Assembly: GCF_041438805.1 (NCBI RefSeq)
Contig: NZ_CP109190.1
Coordinates: 5,642,001-5,706,000 of the forward strand
Length of the DNA: 64,000 nucleotides
Source: Streptomyces sp. NBC_01707
GTDB taxonomy: Bacteria; Actinomycetota; Actinomycetes; Streptomycetales; Streptomycetaceae
Direction: 5' to 3'
Shown here piece by piece: positions 1-8,149 of the stretch; positions within the stretch are counted from its first letter, which is position 1, and each line of letters begins with the position of its first letter. The position numbers were made by a program, and so were the translations under genes. The notes beneath the pieces were generated by a model. It searched no databases. It was not told where the DNA came from and was given only the letters and a program-made list of their open reading frames with translations.

Positions 1-1
1 C

Positions 2-64
2 GAGGCGGTGCTGGTGGGGCTGGACCGGGCCCTGTCGCCGCTCCGCCGCCGGCGGACCGCCTGA
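2..64 (+). CDS. C-terminal fragment of an unidentified protein, possibly an ABC transporter permease
   Basis: An open frame runs in from the left edge and ends at TGA 62-64, giving about 20 residues that finish in an Arg-rich tail (LSPLRRRRTA). The gene lies 68 bp upstream of, and on the same strand as, an osmoprotectant substrate-binding lipoprotein. In such operons the preceding gene is normally the permease, so a permease C-terminus is plausible. The fragment is too short to recognise by itself. Confidence 0.5.
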   Translation, partial: EAVLVGLDRALSPLRRRRTA

Positions 65-132
65 TCACCTGATCCCATTCATGTGCCCAACGCACCTCGC
101 AAACAGCCCTGTTGCTGTGGACGGAGAACAAC

Positions 133-1110
133 ATGAGCAAGACCTCGCGCATAGCCGGCGCGGTCGTCGGCATGGTCGTGCTGGCCGGCTCGCTCGCAGC
201 CTGCGGCGGCGACAGCCTGGAGAAGGACAAGGGCGGTTCCGCCGCGTCCGGCGGCTCCGGGAAGAAGGGCTCGCTCGTCGTCGGCGCCGCCGCCTTCACC
301 GAGTCCAAGGTGGTCGCCGAGCTGTACGCGCAGATTCTCGGCGACGCCGGATACAGCACCTCGGTCACCACGGTGAAGAACCGGGAACTGTACGAGCCGT
401 CCCTGGAGAAGGGCGAGATCGACGTCGTACCGGAATATGCCGCGACGATCGCCGAATTCCTCAACGCCAAGGTGAACGGGGCGAAGGCGGCCGAGGAGAA
501 GCCGGTTGCCTCCGGTGACGTGGCGGCCACCGTCGCCGCGCTGGAGAAGCTCGCCACCCCGCGCGGGCTGAAGGTGCTTCCGGCCGGTGACGCCGTCGAC
601 CAGAACGCCTTCGCGGTGACGAAGGAATTCGCCGACAAGAACAAGCTGAAGACTCTTTCGGACCTCGGCGCCTCCAAGCTGAAGGTGAAGATCGCGGCGG
701 GTGACGAGTGCGAGGTGCGGCCGTTCTGCGCACCGGGTCTGAAGAAGACGTACGGCATTGATGTCACCGGTATCGACCCCAAGGGAGTCGGCACCCCGCA
801 GGCCAAGCAGGCGGTGAAGGACGGCAAGGACCAGCTGGTCCTCACCACCACCACGGACGCGGTGCTGGACAGCTACGGCCTGGTGTTCCTGGACGACGAC
901 AAGAAGCTCCAGAACGCGGACAACGTCCTTCCGGTCCTCAATGCCAAGGACGCGGGCGCAGCGGACATTGCCGATGCGCTCGGCAAGCTCACCAAGGTGC
1001 TCACCACGGAGGACCTCGCGGAACTCAACCGCAAGGTCGACGCCGAGCGCGCCAAGCCCGCCGATGTGGCCAAGGACTATCTGCAGTCGAAAGGCTTGAT
1101 CAAGAAGTAG
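133..1110 (+). CDS. Glycine betaine/osmoprotectant-type ABC transporter substrate-binding lipoprotein
   Basis: This is an extracellular lipid-anchored receptor that would deliver quaternary amines such as glycine betaine, choline or carnitine to an ABC importer for osmoprotection. Residues 1-24 form a lipoprotein signal with lipobox L21-A22-A23-C24. A Gly/Ser/Lys linker follows, and then the OpuAC/ProX-like domain, with the N-terminal pattern AAFTESKVVAELYAQIL and an EIDVVPEYAATIAEF segment typical of the family. Length is 325 aa. The ATG at 133 is chosen over the in-frame start at 112 because a GGAG lies about 7 nt upstream of 133 and the signal peptide starts properly there. The gene follows a likely permease. 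Exact ligand specificity cannot be read from the sequence. Confidence 0.88.
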   Translation: MSKTSRIAGAVVGMVVLAGSLAACGGDSLEKDKGGSAASGGSGKKGSLVVGAAAFTESKVVAELYAQILGDAGYSTSVTTVKNRELYEPSLEKGEIDVVPEYAATIAEFLNAKVNGAKAAEEKPVASGDVAATVAALEKLATPRGLKVLPAGDAVDQNAFAVTKEFADKNKLKTLSDLGASKLKVKIAAGDECEVRPFCAPGLKKTYGIDVTGIDPKGVGTPQAKQAVKDGKDQLVLTTTTDAVLDSYGLVFLDDDKKLQNADNVLPVLNAKDAGAADIADALGKLTKVLTTEDLAELNRKVDAERAKPADVAKDYLQSKGLIKK

Positions 1111-1125
1111 CGGATGACGACTTAG

Positions 1126-1184
1126 GGGGCCGCCGGTAAGCCCGTCAGGTAACTGCCGGGGAACAGATTGCCGGGCGGCCTCCC
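1126..1184 (+). terminator. Possible terminator after the lipoprotein gene
   Basis: GGCCGCC at 1128-1134 can pair with GGCGGCC at 1174-1180, and the pairing extends with a single bulge. The loop is large and there is no T-tract, so this is only a candidate. Confidence 0.3.
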
Positions 1185-1216
1185 AAGTGACCCCTACGCA
1201 CGGTAAATTTCAGGCC

Positions 1217-2230
1217 ATGCCACGTGGACGTCACCGCCATTCGCCGCCTCTCCACAGAATCCTTCCCCCTTCGGTCGTCGCCGGAGCGGCAGTCGTCTGT
1301 GCGGCGGGCGCCTGGCTTCTCGCCGACCCCCTGGTCCTGCGCGGACTGGTCGCCGCCGCGGCGGCCGCCGCCGTCACGGGGGCATATCTGATGCGCGCCT
1401 GGGACCGGGAGGCGGGCCGCCGCGTCGCGGATCTGACGCGCGCCCGTGCCAGCGACGAATGGAAGACCGAGGAGCGCGTAGCGGAGCTCGAGGCCGACCT
1501 CGACGAGTCGCGGACGCTGCGCGTCCGGCTCGAGACGAAGCTGCGCCGCAAGCGTGTGGAACTCGCCGGTCTGCGCGGTGAGCACGCCGCACTGCTGCGC
1601 CGGTACGCCAACGCCGAGACCGAGCGGGCCAGCGCGCTGGAGGGCCGGAGGCAGCTCGCGATCGAAGCGGCCGCGACGCCCCGGGAGCTGCCCACCGCGC
1701 GTTCCACGCCGACGCCGGCCGCGTATCGCAGCGCCGCCCAGGCCCTGCAGGACCTCAGTCGCAACGCCGCGCTCCAGGAGGCCCGCCGCACTGCCGAGCA
1801 GGCCAGGAAGCGCGATCTCGAGGAGCGCGCGCGGGAGGCCGAGGAACCGCAGGGGAAGCATGCGGCGACCGCCGCACCGGGCACCGAGCAGCGCCGCCCG
1901 CAGGCCGCCCTGCCCCCGGCCCGCCGCCCGTCGACGGTGCTCCCGGCGCCGCGCACGGTCCCGGCCGCCAGCGCGGTCGTACCGTACGCCCCGTCCCGCC
2001 GCCATCCGGTGCCGCAGGGAAGCTTCGACTTCTTCGGTACGCAGAAGGCGCACGCCGCGATCGAGTCCGTGCAGAACGAGGACCTTGCGGACGTGGTCGG
2101 CGAGGAGGCACTGGCCGCGCACCGCACGGGCACGGCCGCGAACCGCACCGTCGGCAAGGTCATCGACCTGACGGCGCACGACGAGACCGAACAGCTGGAC
2201 GTCGCCGGACTGCGCAGCGCGATCTCGTAG
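1217..2230 (+). CDS. Membrane-anchored coiled-coil protein of unknown function
   Basis: This 337-aa protein belongs to no family I recognise. The N-terminus holds two Ala/Val-rich hydrophobic segments (about residues 15-33 and 38-56). A long Arg/Glu/Leu-rich stretch follows (about 70-190) with heptad character and no prolines, which predicts a coiled coil. After that come a low-complexity Ala/Pro/Arg region and a C-terminal block with FDFFGTQKAHAA and VIDLTAHDETEQLDV. The start is put at ATG 1217 (MPRGRHRH), which has a basic start before the first hydrophobic segment. GTG 1187 is an in-frame alternative. It converges on the nuoD paralogue. A scaffold or cell-division-type membrane role is possible, but nothing in the sequence proves it. 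Confidence 0.7.
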   Translation: MPRGRHRHSPPLHRILPPSVVAGAAVVCAAGAWLLADPLVLRGLVAAAAAAAVTGAYLMRAWDREAGRRVADLTRARASDEWKTEERVAELEADLDESRTLRVRLETKLRRKRVELAGLRGEHAALLRRYANAETERASALEGRRQLAIEAAATPRELPTARSTPTPAAYRSAAQALQDLSRNAALQEARRTAEQARKRDLEERAREAEEPQGKHAATAAPGTEQRRPQAALPPARRPSTVLPAPRTVPAASAVVPYAPSRRHPVPQGSFDFFGTQKAHAAIESVQNEDLADVVGEEALAAHRTGTAANRTVGKVIDLTAHDETEQLDVAGLRSAIS

Positions 2231-2233
2231 CGG

Positions 2234-2276
2234 GCCGGCGGATCTCGCCACGGGCCGCCGGCAGCGGGCCCGTGGC
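2234..2276. terminator. Overlapping hairpins between convergent genes
   Basis: GCCACGGGCC (2247-2256) and GGCCCGTGGC (2267-2276) form a perfect 10-bp stem with a 10-nt loop. A second, alternative stem is GCCGGCGG (2234-2241) with CCGCCGGC (2255-2262). The position between two convergent stop codons suits a bidirectional terminator. There is no T-tract, which is common in Streptomyces. Confidence 0.5.
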
Positions 2277-2284
2277 CCGGCCGG

Positions 2285-3427
2285 CTACTTGTCGATGTCG
2301 CCGACCACGAAGAACAGCGAACCCAGGATCGCCACCATGTCGGCGACGAGCGTCCCCGGCAGCAGCTCGGTGAGTGCCTGGATGTTGTTGTACGAGGCGG
2401 AGCGGAGCTTCAGCCGGTACGGAGTCTTCTCGCCCTTGGAGACCAGGTAGTAGCCGTTGATGCCGAGCGGGTTCTCGGTCCAGGCGTAGGTGTGCCCCTC
2501 GGGGGCCTTGAGCACCTTGGGGAGCCGCTGGTTGATCGGACCGGGCGCCAGATCGGCCATCCGGTCCAGGCAGGCGTCCGCCAGGTCCAGTGCGTTGTGG
2601 GTCTGCTCCAGCAGGCACTCGAACCGGGCCAGGCAGTCGCCTTCGGTACGGGTGACGACCTCGAGCGTGTCCTGCAGCTCCCCGTACGCGAGGTACGGCT
2701 CGTCGCGCCGCAGATCGAAGTCGACCCCGGAGGCGCGCGCGATCGGACCGGACACCCCGTACGCGTGCACGGTCTCGGGGGACAGCACGCCGACACCGCG
2801 GGTACGGCCCCGGAAGATCTCGTTGCCGAGCACCAGCCTGTCGTAGACGTCCATCCGCGAGCGGACCGACGCGACGGCGTCCCGGGCGCGGCCCAGCCAG
2901 CCCGCCGGGAGGTCCTCCTTGAGACCGCCGACCCGGTTGAACATGTAGTGCATCCGGCCGCCGGAGACCTCCTCCATCACGGCCTGGAGCTCCTCGCGCT
3001 CCCGGAAGGCGTGGAACACCGGGGTGATACCGCCCAGTTCGAGCGGGTACGAGCCGAGGAACATCAGATGGTTCAGCACCCGGTTCAGCTCGGCGAGCAG
3101 GGTGCGCGTCCAGACCGCGCGCTCCGGGACCTCCATGCCGAGCATCCGCTCGACGGCCATCACGACGCCCAGCTCGTTGGAGAACGCCGACAGCCAGTCG
3201 TGGCGGTTGGCGAGCATCACGATCTGCCGGTAGTCGCGGGCCTCGAAGAGCTTCTCCGCGCCGCGGTGCATATAGCCGATGACCGGCTCGGCGTGCTGGA
3301 TCCGCTCGCCGTCGAGGACGATCCGCAGACGGAGCACGCCGTGGGTCGAGGGGTGCTGGGGCCCGATGTTGAGCACCATGTCGGTGCTCTCCGCCGCGCC
3401 GCCGATGCCGACTGTCGTCTCCGTCAT
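2285..3427 (-). CDS. nuoD2: NuoD-like (49 kDa) subunit paralogue of NADH-quinone oxidoreductase, stand-alone
   Basis: This 380-aa protein has the full NuoD/NDUFS2 fold signature: GPQHPSTHG at 22-30, [11 protein letters not shown] at 50-60, and a C-terminus ending [10 protein letters not shown], as in canonical NuoD. NuoD sits in the peripheral arm of respiratory complex I and forms the quinone pocket with NuoB. No other nuo gene is present nearby, so this is a stand-alone copy and a paralogue of the usual nuoA-N operon. It keeps His29 of the HPxxH motif and Arg55 (equivalent to Arg85 of human NDUFS2). The position matching the quinone-binding Tyr108 is Trp78 (NRHDW). It is 110 bp downstream of the MidA-type methyltransferase on the same strand. 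Function as an alternative complex I subunit, or as a hydrogenase-like electron carrier, is open. Confidence 0.88.
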   Translation of the reverse strand: MTETTVGIGGAAESTDMVLNIGPQHPSTHGVLRLRIVLDGERIQHAEPVIGYMHRGAEKLFEARDYRQIVMLANRHDWLSAFSNELGVVMAVERMLGMEVPERAVWTRTLLAELNRVLNHLMFLGSYPLELGGITPVFHAFREREELQAVMEEVSGGRMHYMFNRVGGLKEDLPAGWLGRARDAVASVRSRMDVYDRLVLGNEIFRGRTRGVGVLSPETVHAYGVSGPIARASGVDFDLRRDEPYLAYGELQDTLEVVTRTEGDCLARFECLLEQTHNALDLADACLDRMADLAPGPINQRLPKVLKAPEGHTYAWTENPLGINGYYLVSKGEKTPYRLKLRSASYNNIQALTELLPGTLVADMVAILGSLFFVVGDIDK

Positions 3428-3537
3428 ACGGCCAGTATTCCCTGAGCGCCGGGGGCGGTGCGGGGTGGGGCGCCTGCGGTGGGCCCGCCCGCACGCACCG
3501 CTTCCTGCCCCGGACCCCGACGGGGCGGGGGACAGGC

Positions 3538-4569
3538 TCAGACGCCGACCGGGCCGGTCGCGCCGGACGCGGCCGCCGGACAGGGCCCCTGCGTCACCCG
3601 TTGCATCAGCCAGCCGAAGTCTCCGAGCCCGCCGCGCGCGGTCAGCTCGGCCGCCTCACCCGCCGACGCGAGCGCGCGCACGTATCCCGCCGGATCGGTC
3701 GAGGCCAGGGCGAGCGACGGCCGCTCCCCGCTGACACCCAGCCCGCGCAGTGCCTCCCTCTGGTCCACCACCTCGGGCTCCTCACCCCCCACGGTCCCGG
3801 CCGCCGCGCACGCGTCCAGCGCCACATGCGAGGTGAGGTCGCAGCTGCCGTCCGGTACCGGCCGCACCTCGCGCCCCGCCCGGAAGCCGGTCAGCGTGCC
3901 GAACGGCGGCCGCGACTGCCGTACGTGGGCGTAGTCGACCGCCACCGCGAGCCCCGCGGACAGCGTGGAGACCGCCCGCGCCCACGCCTCGTCGCGCGGC
4001 CGGCCGATCTCCGCACGGCTGCCCGGCCCGGCCGACGGCCACCAGCGTCGCAGCCAGGCGGCGTCCGCCCCGGTCACCGGTTCACCCAGCCGCTCCGCGC
4101 CGTCCGCAGTCCTGACGAGGACGTACCGGTCGATGCCGTCCGCGTCGGTCTCCGCGACCGGCGTCGGGACGTTGTCCAGCCACTCGTTGGCGAAGAGCAG
4201 CCCCCGTACCCCCGGCGGCGGCTCGGCGCACCACTCGATCCGGGGGTCCAGGCCGGCCGGGCGCCCGGCGATCTCCACGGCGTAGGCCCGTACCGAGAGT
4301 CCCGCCGGGGCGATGCCGGGCAGCGCCGCAAGCACCCCTGTCACCAGCTCTCCCCGCCCGGCCCCCAGATCCACCAGATCGACCGCGTCCGTCCCCAGCT
4401 CGCGCGCCGTCCTGACCAGCAGCCGGCACACCGCGGTGGCGAACAGCGGGGACGCGTGCACGGACGTACGGAAGTGCCCGGCCGGCCCTTCGAGGCTCCG
4501 GTAGAACCCCCCGTCCCCGTACAAAGCGGTCTCGGCCGCCTCCTGCCACCCACGCCACTCATCCGTCAC
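3538..4569 (-). CDS. MidA/NDUFAF7-family SAM-dependent methyltransferase
   Basis: The 343-aa protein has a class I methyltransferase motif I (DLGAGRGEL, residues 67-75) and the family hallmark NEWLDNVP (128-135), the counterpart of the NExxDxxP segment of MidA/NDUFAF7 (COG1565, PF02636). In mitochondria NDUFAF7 dimethylates an arginine of NDUFS2, the NuoD homologue, during complex I assembly. Here the gene lies directly upstream of a nuoD paralogue on the same strand, so NuoD2 is the obvious candidate substrate. This is inference from context. GTG 4569 is taken as start because it avoids overlap with the divergent kinase gene and gives the expected N-terminus. An in-frame ATG at 4698 would add 43 low-complexity residues and run past the neighbour's start. 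Confidence 0.82.
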   Translation of the reverse strand: MTDEWRGWQEAAETALYGDGGFYRSLEGPAGHFRTSVHASPLFATAVCRLLVRTARELGTDAVDLVDLGAGRGELVTGVLAALPGIAPAGLSVRAYAVEIAGRPAGLDPRIEWCAEPPPGVRGLLFANEWLDNVPTPVAETDADGIDRYVLVRTADGAERLGEPVTGADAAWLRRWWPSAGPGSRAEIGRPRDEAWARAVSTLSAGLAVAVDYAHVRQSRPPFGTLTGFRAGREVRPVPDGSCDLTSHVALDACAAAGTVGGEEPEVVDQREALRGLGVSGERPSLALASTDPAGYVRALASAGEAAELTARGGLGDFGWLMQRVTQGPCPAAASGATGPVGV

Positions 4570-4652
4570 GGGGCCAAGTCTCCACCTTGGGGAGTACGGT
4601 CCCAGGAACCGGATCGACCCTCCGGCTGACCCACCCACCTGCCGCCTGTCCC

Positions 4653-4658
4653 TACGCT
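4653..4658 (+). promoter_or_regulatory. -10-like hexamer TACGCT, leaderless start
   Basis: TACGCT lies 7 nt before GTG 4666, the spacing of leaderless Streptomyces promoters. No clear -35 was seen. Confidence 0.4.
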
Positions 4659-4665
4659 GGGTTAC

Positions 4666-5865
4666 GTGCAGCGTCTCTACGACTTCATCCGCAGACACCC
4701 GACGGGCGTCGACATCTTCTGGGCTGTCGTCCTCCTCGGGCTCTCCGGCGTGTCCATCGTGGGTGACCAGGGCCGCGGCACGCAGCCGCTGGCCACCGTG
4801 CCGGTCGTCATCGGCCTGTGCCTGGTCGTCGCGCTGCGCCGCAGGGCGCCGGAGAAGATGCTGCTGCTCGCCGTCGCGGCGGGCGTCGCGCAGCTGCTGC
4901 TCGACGTCAGGCCGAGCGTCGCGAACTTCGCCATGCTGGTGATCACCTTCACGGTGGCCACGGTCGGCGAGCGATGGGCCTCACGGCTCGCGCTGGTCTG
5001 CAGCCTGTGCGCGGCCGGTCTCTCGCAGCTGCGCTGGCCCGGCGAGACCCGGGGCGGCTGGGTCCAGGACGTCTTCGTCGTCGTCGTCATGACCGTGCCG
5101 TTCGTTCTCGCCTGGGTGCTCGGCGACTCGATGCGGACCCGGCGGGCGTACTTCAGCCAACTGGAGGAGCGGGCCGCCCGGCTGGAGCGGGAGCGTGAGG
5201 CGCAGTCGAAGGTCGCCGTGGCCGCCGAGCGGGCCCGTATCGCCCGCGAACTGCACGATGTCGTGGCGCACAACGTCTCGGTGATGGTGGTGCAGGCCGA
5301 CGGCGCGGCGTACGTCATGGACGCGGCGCCTGACCAGGCCCGGCAGGCTCTGGAGACCATCTCCAGCACCGGCAGGCAGGCCCTCGCCGAGATGCGCCGG
5401 CTGCTCGGCGTGCTGCGCACCGGCGACAGCCAGGAGAGCGGGGAGTACGTCCCGCAGCCCGACGTCGAGCAGATCGAGGACCTGATCGAGCAGGTCCGCC
5501 GGACCGGTCTGGCGGTGGACTTCAAGATCGAGGGGACGCCGCGCCCGCTGCCCACCGGCGTCGAGCTGACGGCGTACCGCATCGTGCAGGAAGCCCTGAC
5601 CAACACCCGCAAGCACGGCGGCCCGGACGCCGGGGCCAGCGTGCGGCTGGTCTACTTCGACGACGGGCTCGGGCTGCTGGTCGAGGACGACGGCCGGGGC
5701 GCGGCGCACGAACTGTACGAGGACGGCGGCGCCGACGGCGCAGGTCACGGGATGATCGGTATGCGCGAGCGGGTCGGCATGGTGGGCGGCACGCTGGACG
5801 CCGGGCCGCGGCCCGGCGGCGGGTTCCGGATCAGCGCGCTGCTGCCGCTCAAGCCCGCCCACTAG
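4666..5865 (+). CDS. NarL-type sensor histidine kinase
   Basis: This 399-aa membrane kinase phosphorylates its cognate regulator, encoded 43 bp downstream. The N-terminal ~155 residues carry about five hydrophobic segments. A short coiled region (160-190) leads into the HisKA_3 dimerisation box [20 protein letters not shown], with phospho-acceptor His197. The HATPase_c domain follows, with the N-box around [15 protein letters not shown] and a [16 protein letters not shown] lid and G2 region. The start is GTG 4666, 7 nt after a -10-like hexamer, consistent with a leaderless mRNA. It is divergent from the MidA-type gene. The signal sensed is unknown; no extracellular sensor domain of size is present, so detection is probably within the membrane. 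Confidence 0.92.
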   Translation: MQRLYDFIRRHPTGVDIFWAVVLLGLSGVSIVGDQGRGTQPLATVPVVIGLCLVVALRRRAPEKMLLLAVAAGVAQLLLDVRPSVANFAMLVITFTVATVGERWASRLALVCSLCAAGLSQLRWPGETRGGWVQDVFVVVVMTVPFVLAWVLGDSMRTRRAYFSQLEERAARLEREREAQSKVAVAAERARIARELHDVVAHNVSVMVVQADGAAYVMDAAPDQARQALETISSTGRQALAEMRRLLGVLRTGDSQESGEYVPQPDVEQIEDLIEQVRRTGLAVDFKIEGTPRPLPTGVELTAYRIVQEALTNTRKHGGPDAGASVRLVYFDDGLGLLVEDDGRGAAHELYEDGGADGAGHGMIGMRERVGMVGGTLDAGPRPGGGFRISALLPLKPAH

Positions 5866-5908
5866 CCCAGCGCCCCTTGCTGGACAGGAACAGGAGACAA
5901 GGACCCTC

Positions 5909-6586
5909 ATGGCGATCCGCGTGATGCTCGTCGACGACCAGGTGCTGTTGCGCACCGGCTTCCGGATGGTGCTCGCGGCGCAGCCGGACATGGAGGTCGT
6001 CGCCGAGGCCGGCGACGGCGCGGAGGCGATCGAGAACCTTCGCTCCACCGCCGTCGACGTCGTGCTGATGGATGTACGCATGCCGAGGCTGGACGGTGTC
6101 GAGGCGACCCGGCGCATCTGCGCCCGGCCCGATGCGCCCAAGGTTCTCATCCTGACCACGTTCGACCTGGACGAATACGCCTTCTCCGGTCTGAAGGCGG
6201 GGGCCAGCGGTTTCATGCTCAAGGACGTCCCGCCGGCCGAACTGCTCGGTGCGATCCGTTCGGTGCACAGCGGCGACGCGGTCGTCGCCCCGTCCACCAC
6301 CCGGCGGCTGCTCGACCGCTTCTCGCCCCTGCTGCCGAGCAGCACCGACGAACCCAAGCACAAGGACGTCGGCAAGCTCACCGAACGCGAACGCGAAGTG
6401 ATGCTGCTGGTCGCGCAGGGCATGTCGAACGGCGAGATCGCGGCGCGGTTGGTGCTCTCCGAGGCGACGGTCAAGACGCACGTGGGCCGCATCCTCACCA
6501 AGCTGAACCTGCGGGACCGGGTGCAGGTCGTCGTTCTCGCGTACGAGACGGGGCTGGTGCGGGCCGGCGGAGGCGGGGCGGGCTGA
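5909..6586 (+). CDS. NarL/LuxR-family response regulator
   Basis: The 225-aa regulator is the partner of the kinase immediately upstream. The receiver domain has acidic pocket D9/D10, phosphorylation site Asp55 in VVLMDVRMPRLDG, and a conserved Lys in FMLKDVPP. The C-terminus is a LuxR/GerE helix-turn-helix (LTEREREVMLLVAQGMSNGE through TVKTHVGRILTKL). The gene starts at ATG 5909 with AGGAGACAAGG upstream. The pair is transcribed together and separated by 43 bp. Target genes cannot be inferred. Confidence 0.93.
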   Translation: MAIRVMLVDDQVLLRTGFRMVLAAQPDMEVVAEAGDGAEAIENLRSTAVDVVLMDVRMPRLDGVEATRRICARPDAPKVLILTTFDLDEYAFSGLKAGASGFMLKDVPPAELLGAIRSVHSGDAVVAPSTTRRLLDRFSPLLPSSTDEPKHKDVGKLTEREREVMLLVAQGMSNGEIAARLVLSEATVKTHVGRILTKLNLRDRVQVVVLAYETGLVRAGGGGAG

Positions 6587-6611
6587 CAGGGGCGGGCGCG
6601 CCCCGGTCACC

Positions 6612-7730
6612 TCACCGCAGCACACCCTCCAGGAAGTCGCTGCCGAGCCGGGCCACCACCGTCAGGTCCAGCTGGTGCAGCACGTAACGGCCGCGCCGCC
6701 GTGTGGTGACCAGACCGGCCTTCTTCAGTACCGAAAGATGCCGGGAGACCTCGGGCGCCGTGATGCTGTGCGAGTCGGCGAGCTCTCCGGTCGTGTACGG
6801 AGAACGGGCGAGGTTGCGGCACAGCCGCATCCGCATGGGGTGGGCCAGCGCCTCCATCCGCAGCTGGAGCATTTCGACCGAGGCGGGGGAGGGCAGCTCG
6901 GGGTGGCGCACCGGATAGTGGATCACCGGACGCCAGCCCGGCGCGTGCAGCACCATCAGATGCGGCCAGCCGAAGCTGGTCGGGATGAGCGTGAGCCCGG
7001 CGCCGACGGACGGGTCGGTCGCGGTGGTCGAGCCCTCCGTCATCTTGTCGACGCCGATCCTGCCCGCACCCTCGTCGAGCGAGAGCGCGGCGGACACCGC
7101 GCCCAACGCCTCACCGGCGCCCTTGCGGCGCAGCAGATCCGTCTTGTGCCGGGCGTCGGCGACCAGCTGGACCTGGACCCGCCGCCAGGTGTCCGCGAAG
7201 AACGCCTCGTCGCAGTCCTCGAAGAGACGCCGGACCCAGCGGCGTACGGGGACGGGGTCGGCCAGCAGCTGCCGGGTGAACTCCACCTGCCGCGGGCCGC
7301 GCGCCGCCGCCATGTCCAGTGCGCGGGCGCGCATCAGCGGGTCGCTGAGCGGGGAGGGCGCGCCGGTCCCGTACAGGCTGGCGCAGGTGAACTCCAGGGC
7401 GGAGGCGACGAACCGTTCGTCGTCCAGCCGGTCGAGGATGTCCAGGTCCTCGGCGAGCGTCGCCCCGGTCCGGCCGTCGCCGCCGCGCACCCCGGCGAAC
7501 GGCATGAAGACGTCGGAGAACGTGTTGCGCCACAGGAAGTCGGCCTCGTGCAGCCGGTCGGCCAGGTCGGGCTCCAGCGAGGCGGCGGTCGCCGTCGCCC
7601 AGCCGTGAAGTCCGGGATGGTGCCCCGGCTCCGAGAGCGCATGCAGAGCCAGCCCCAGCTCGGCGAGGGGGGAGGTCTCGAAGACGATGCGCTCGGGCGC
7701 CAGGCCCGCGATGTCGATGTTCACGCTCAC
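6612..7730 (-). CDS. DUF5937-type transcriptional regulator with C-terminal ArsR-like winged helix
   Basis: The 372-aa protein has a long N-terminal domain (about 1-270) of the uncharacterised DUF5937 type. The C-terminal ArsR-family winged helix is RMEALAHPMRMRLCRNLARS followed by the recognition region TAPEVSRHLSVLKKAGLVTT and the wing RRGRYVLHQLD. It probably represses transcription in response to a ligand or partner bound by the large N-domain. It starts at GTG 7730 and diverges from a small hypothetical gene whose start is about 100 bp away, a likely regulatory target. It converges on the response regulator gene with only 25 bp between. No metal-binding Cys cluster typical of ArsR or SmtB is visible. 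Confidence 0.85.
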   Translation of the reverse strand: MSVNIDIAGLAPERIVFETSPLAELGLALHALSEPGHHPGLHGWATATAASLEPDLADRLHEADFLWRNTFSDVFMPFAGVRGGDGRTGATLAEDLDILDRLDDERFVASALEFTCASLYGTGAPSPLSDPLMRARALDMAAARGPRQVEFTRQLLADPVPVRRWVRRLFEDCDEAFFADTWRRVQVQLVADARHKTDLLRRKGAGEALGAVSAALSLDEGAGRIGVDKMTEGSTTATDPSVGAGLTLIPTSFGWPHLMVLHAPGWRPVIHYPVRHPELPSPASVEMLQLRMEALAHPMRMRLCRNLARSPYTTGELADSHSITAPEVSRHLSVLKKAGLVTTRRRGRYVLHQLDLTVVARLGSDFLEGVLR

Positions 7731-7828
7731 CCCTCCATAGTGCGGGGTGCGGCGCGAGGGTCAGGTGCCGTTTGACGGCGGTCGTCAATCGTCGCGCGGG
7801 ACCGCCGGGACCGGCCCACGCTGAGTTC

Positions 7829-8113
7829 ATGGACGCCATTCAGCAGCACATGATCGACAGCTATCGCGCGGCCCAGCACGGGGAACTGCCGCCGCCGCTG
7901 CCCGGCCGGCACGACTGGGCGGTGGCGCGCGACGTACGCGACCGGCGCCGCTTCGCCGCGGTGATGGCGGGACTCCCGGCGCGCCGCCGCTGGCGCACGG
8001 CACTACGAGGACTGGTCACCCACGACCACGGCCACCGCTCCACGCCACCGGACGGTCCCACCCCACCGGACAGCTCGACCCCGCCGGGTGGTTCCGGCCG
8101 CTCCGGCGTCTGA
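7829..8113 (+). CDS. Small hypothetical protein
   Basis: This 94-aa protein starts at ATG 7829 (MDAIQQHMIDSYRAAQHGE). The N-terminal half is helical and basic. The last 25 residues are a Pro/Ser/Thr/Gly-rich tail built on a repeated PPDxxTPP unit. There is no signal peptide, membrane segment or recognised domain. It is transcribed divergently from the DUF5937/ArsR regulator, so it may be under that protein's control. An upstream in-frame start at 7772 would lie inside the shared promoter region and is less likely. Confidence 0.6.
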   Translation: MDAIQQHMIDSYRAAQHGELPPPLPGRHDWAVARDVRDRRRFAAVMAGLPARRRWRTALRGLVTHDHGHRSTPPDGPTPPDSSTPPGGSGRSGV

Positions 8114-8149
8114 GGACGAAGCGGCTGCCGGACGGTCCCGGAGCGCCCG

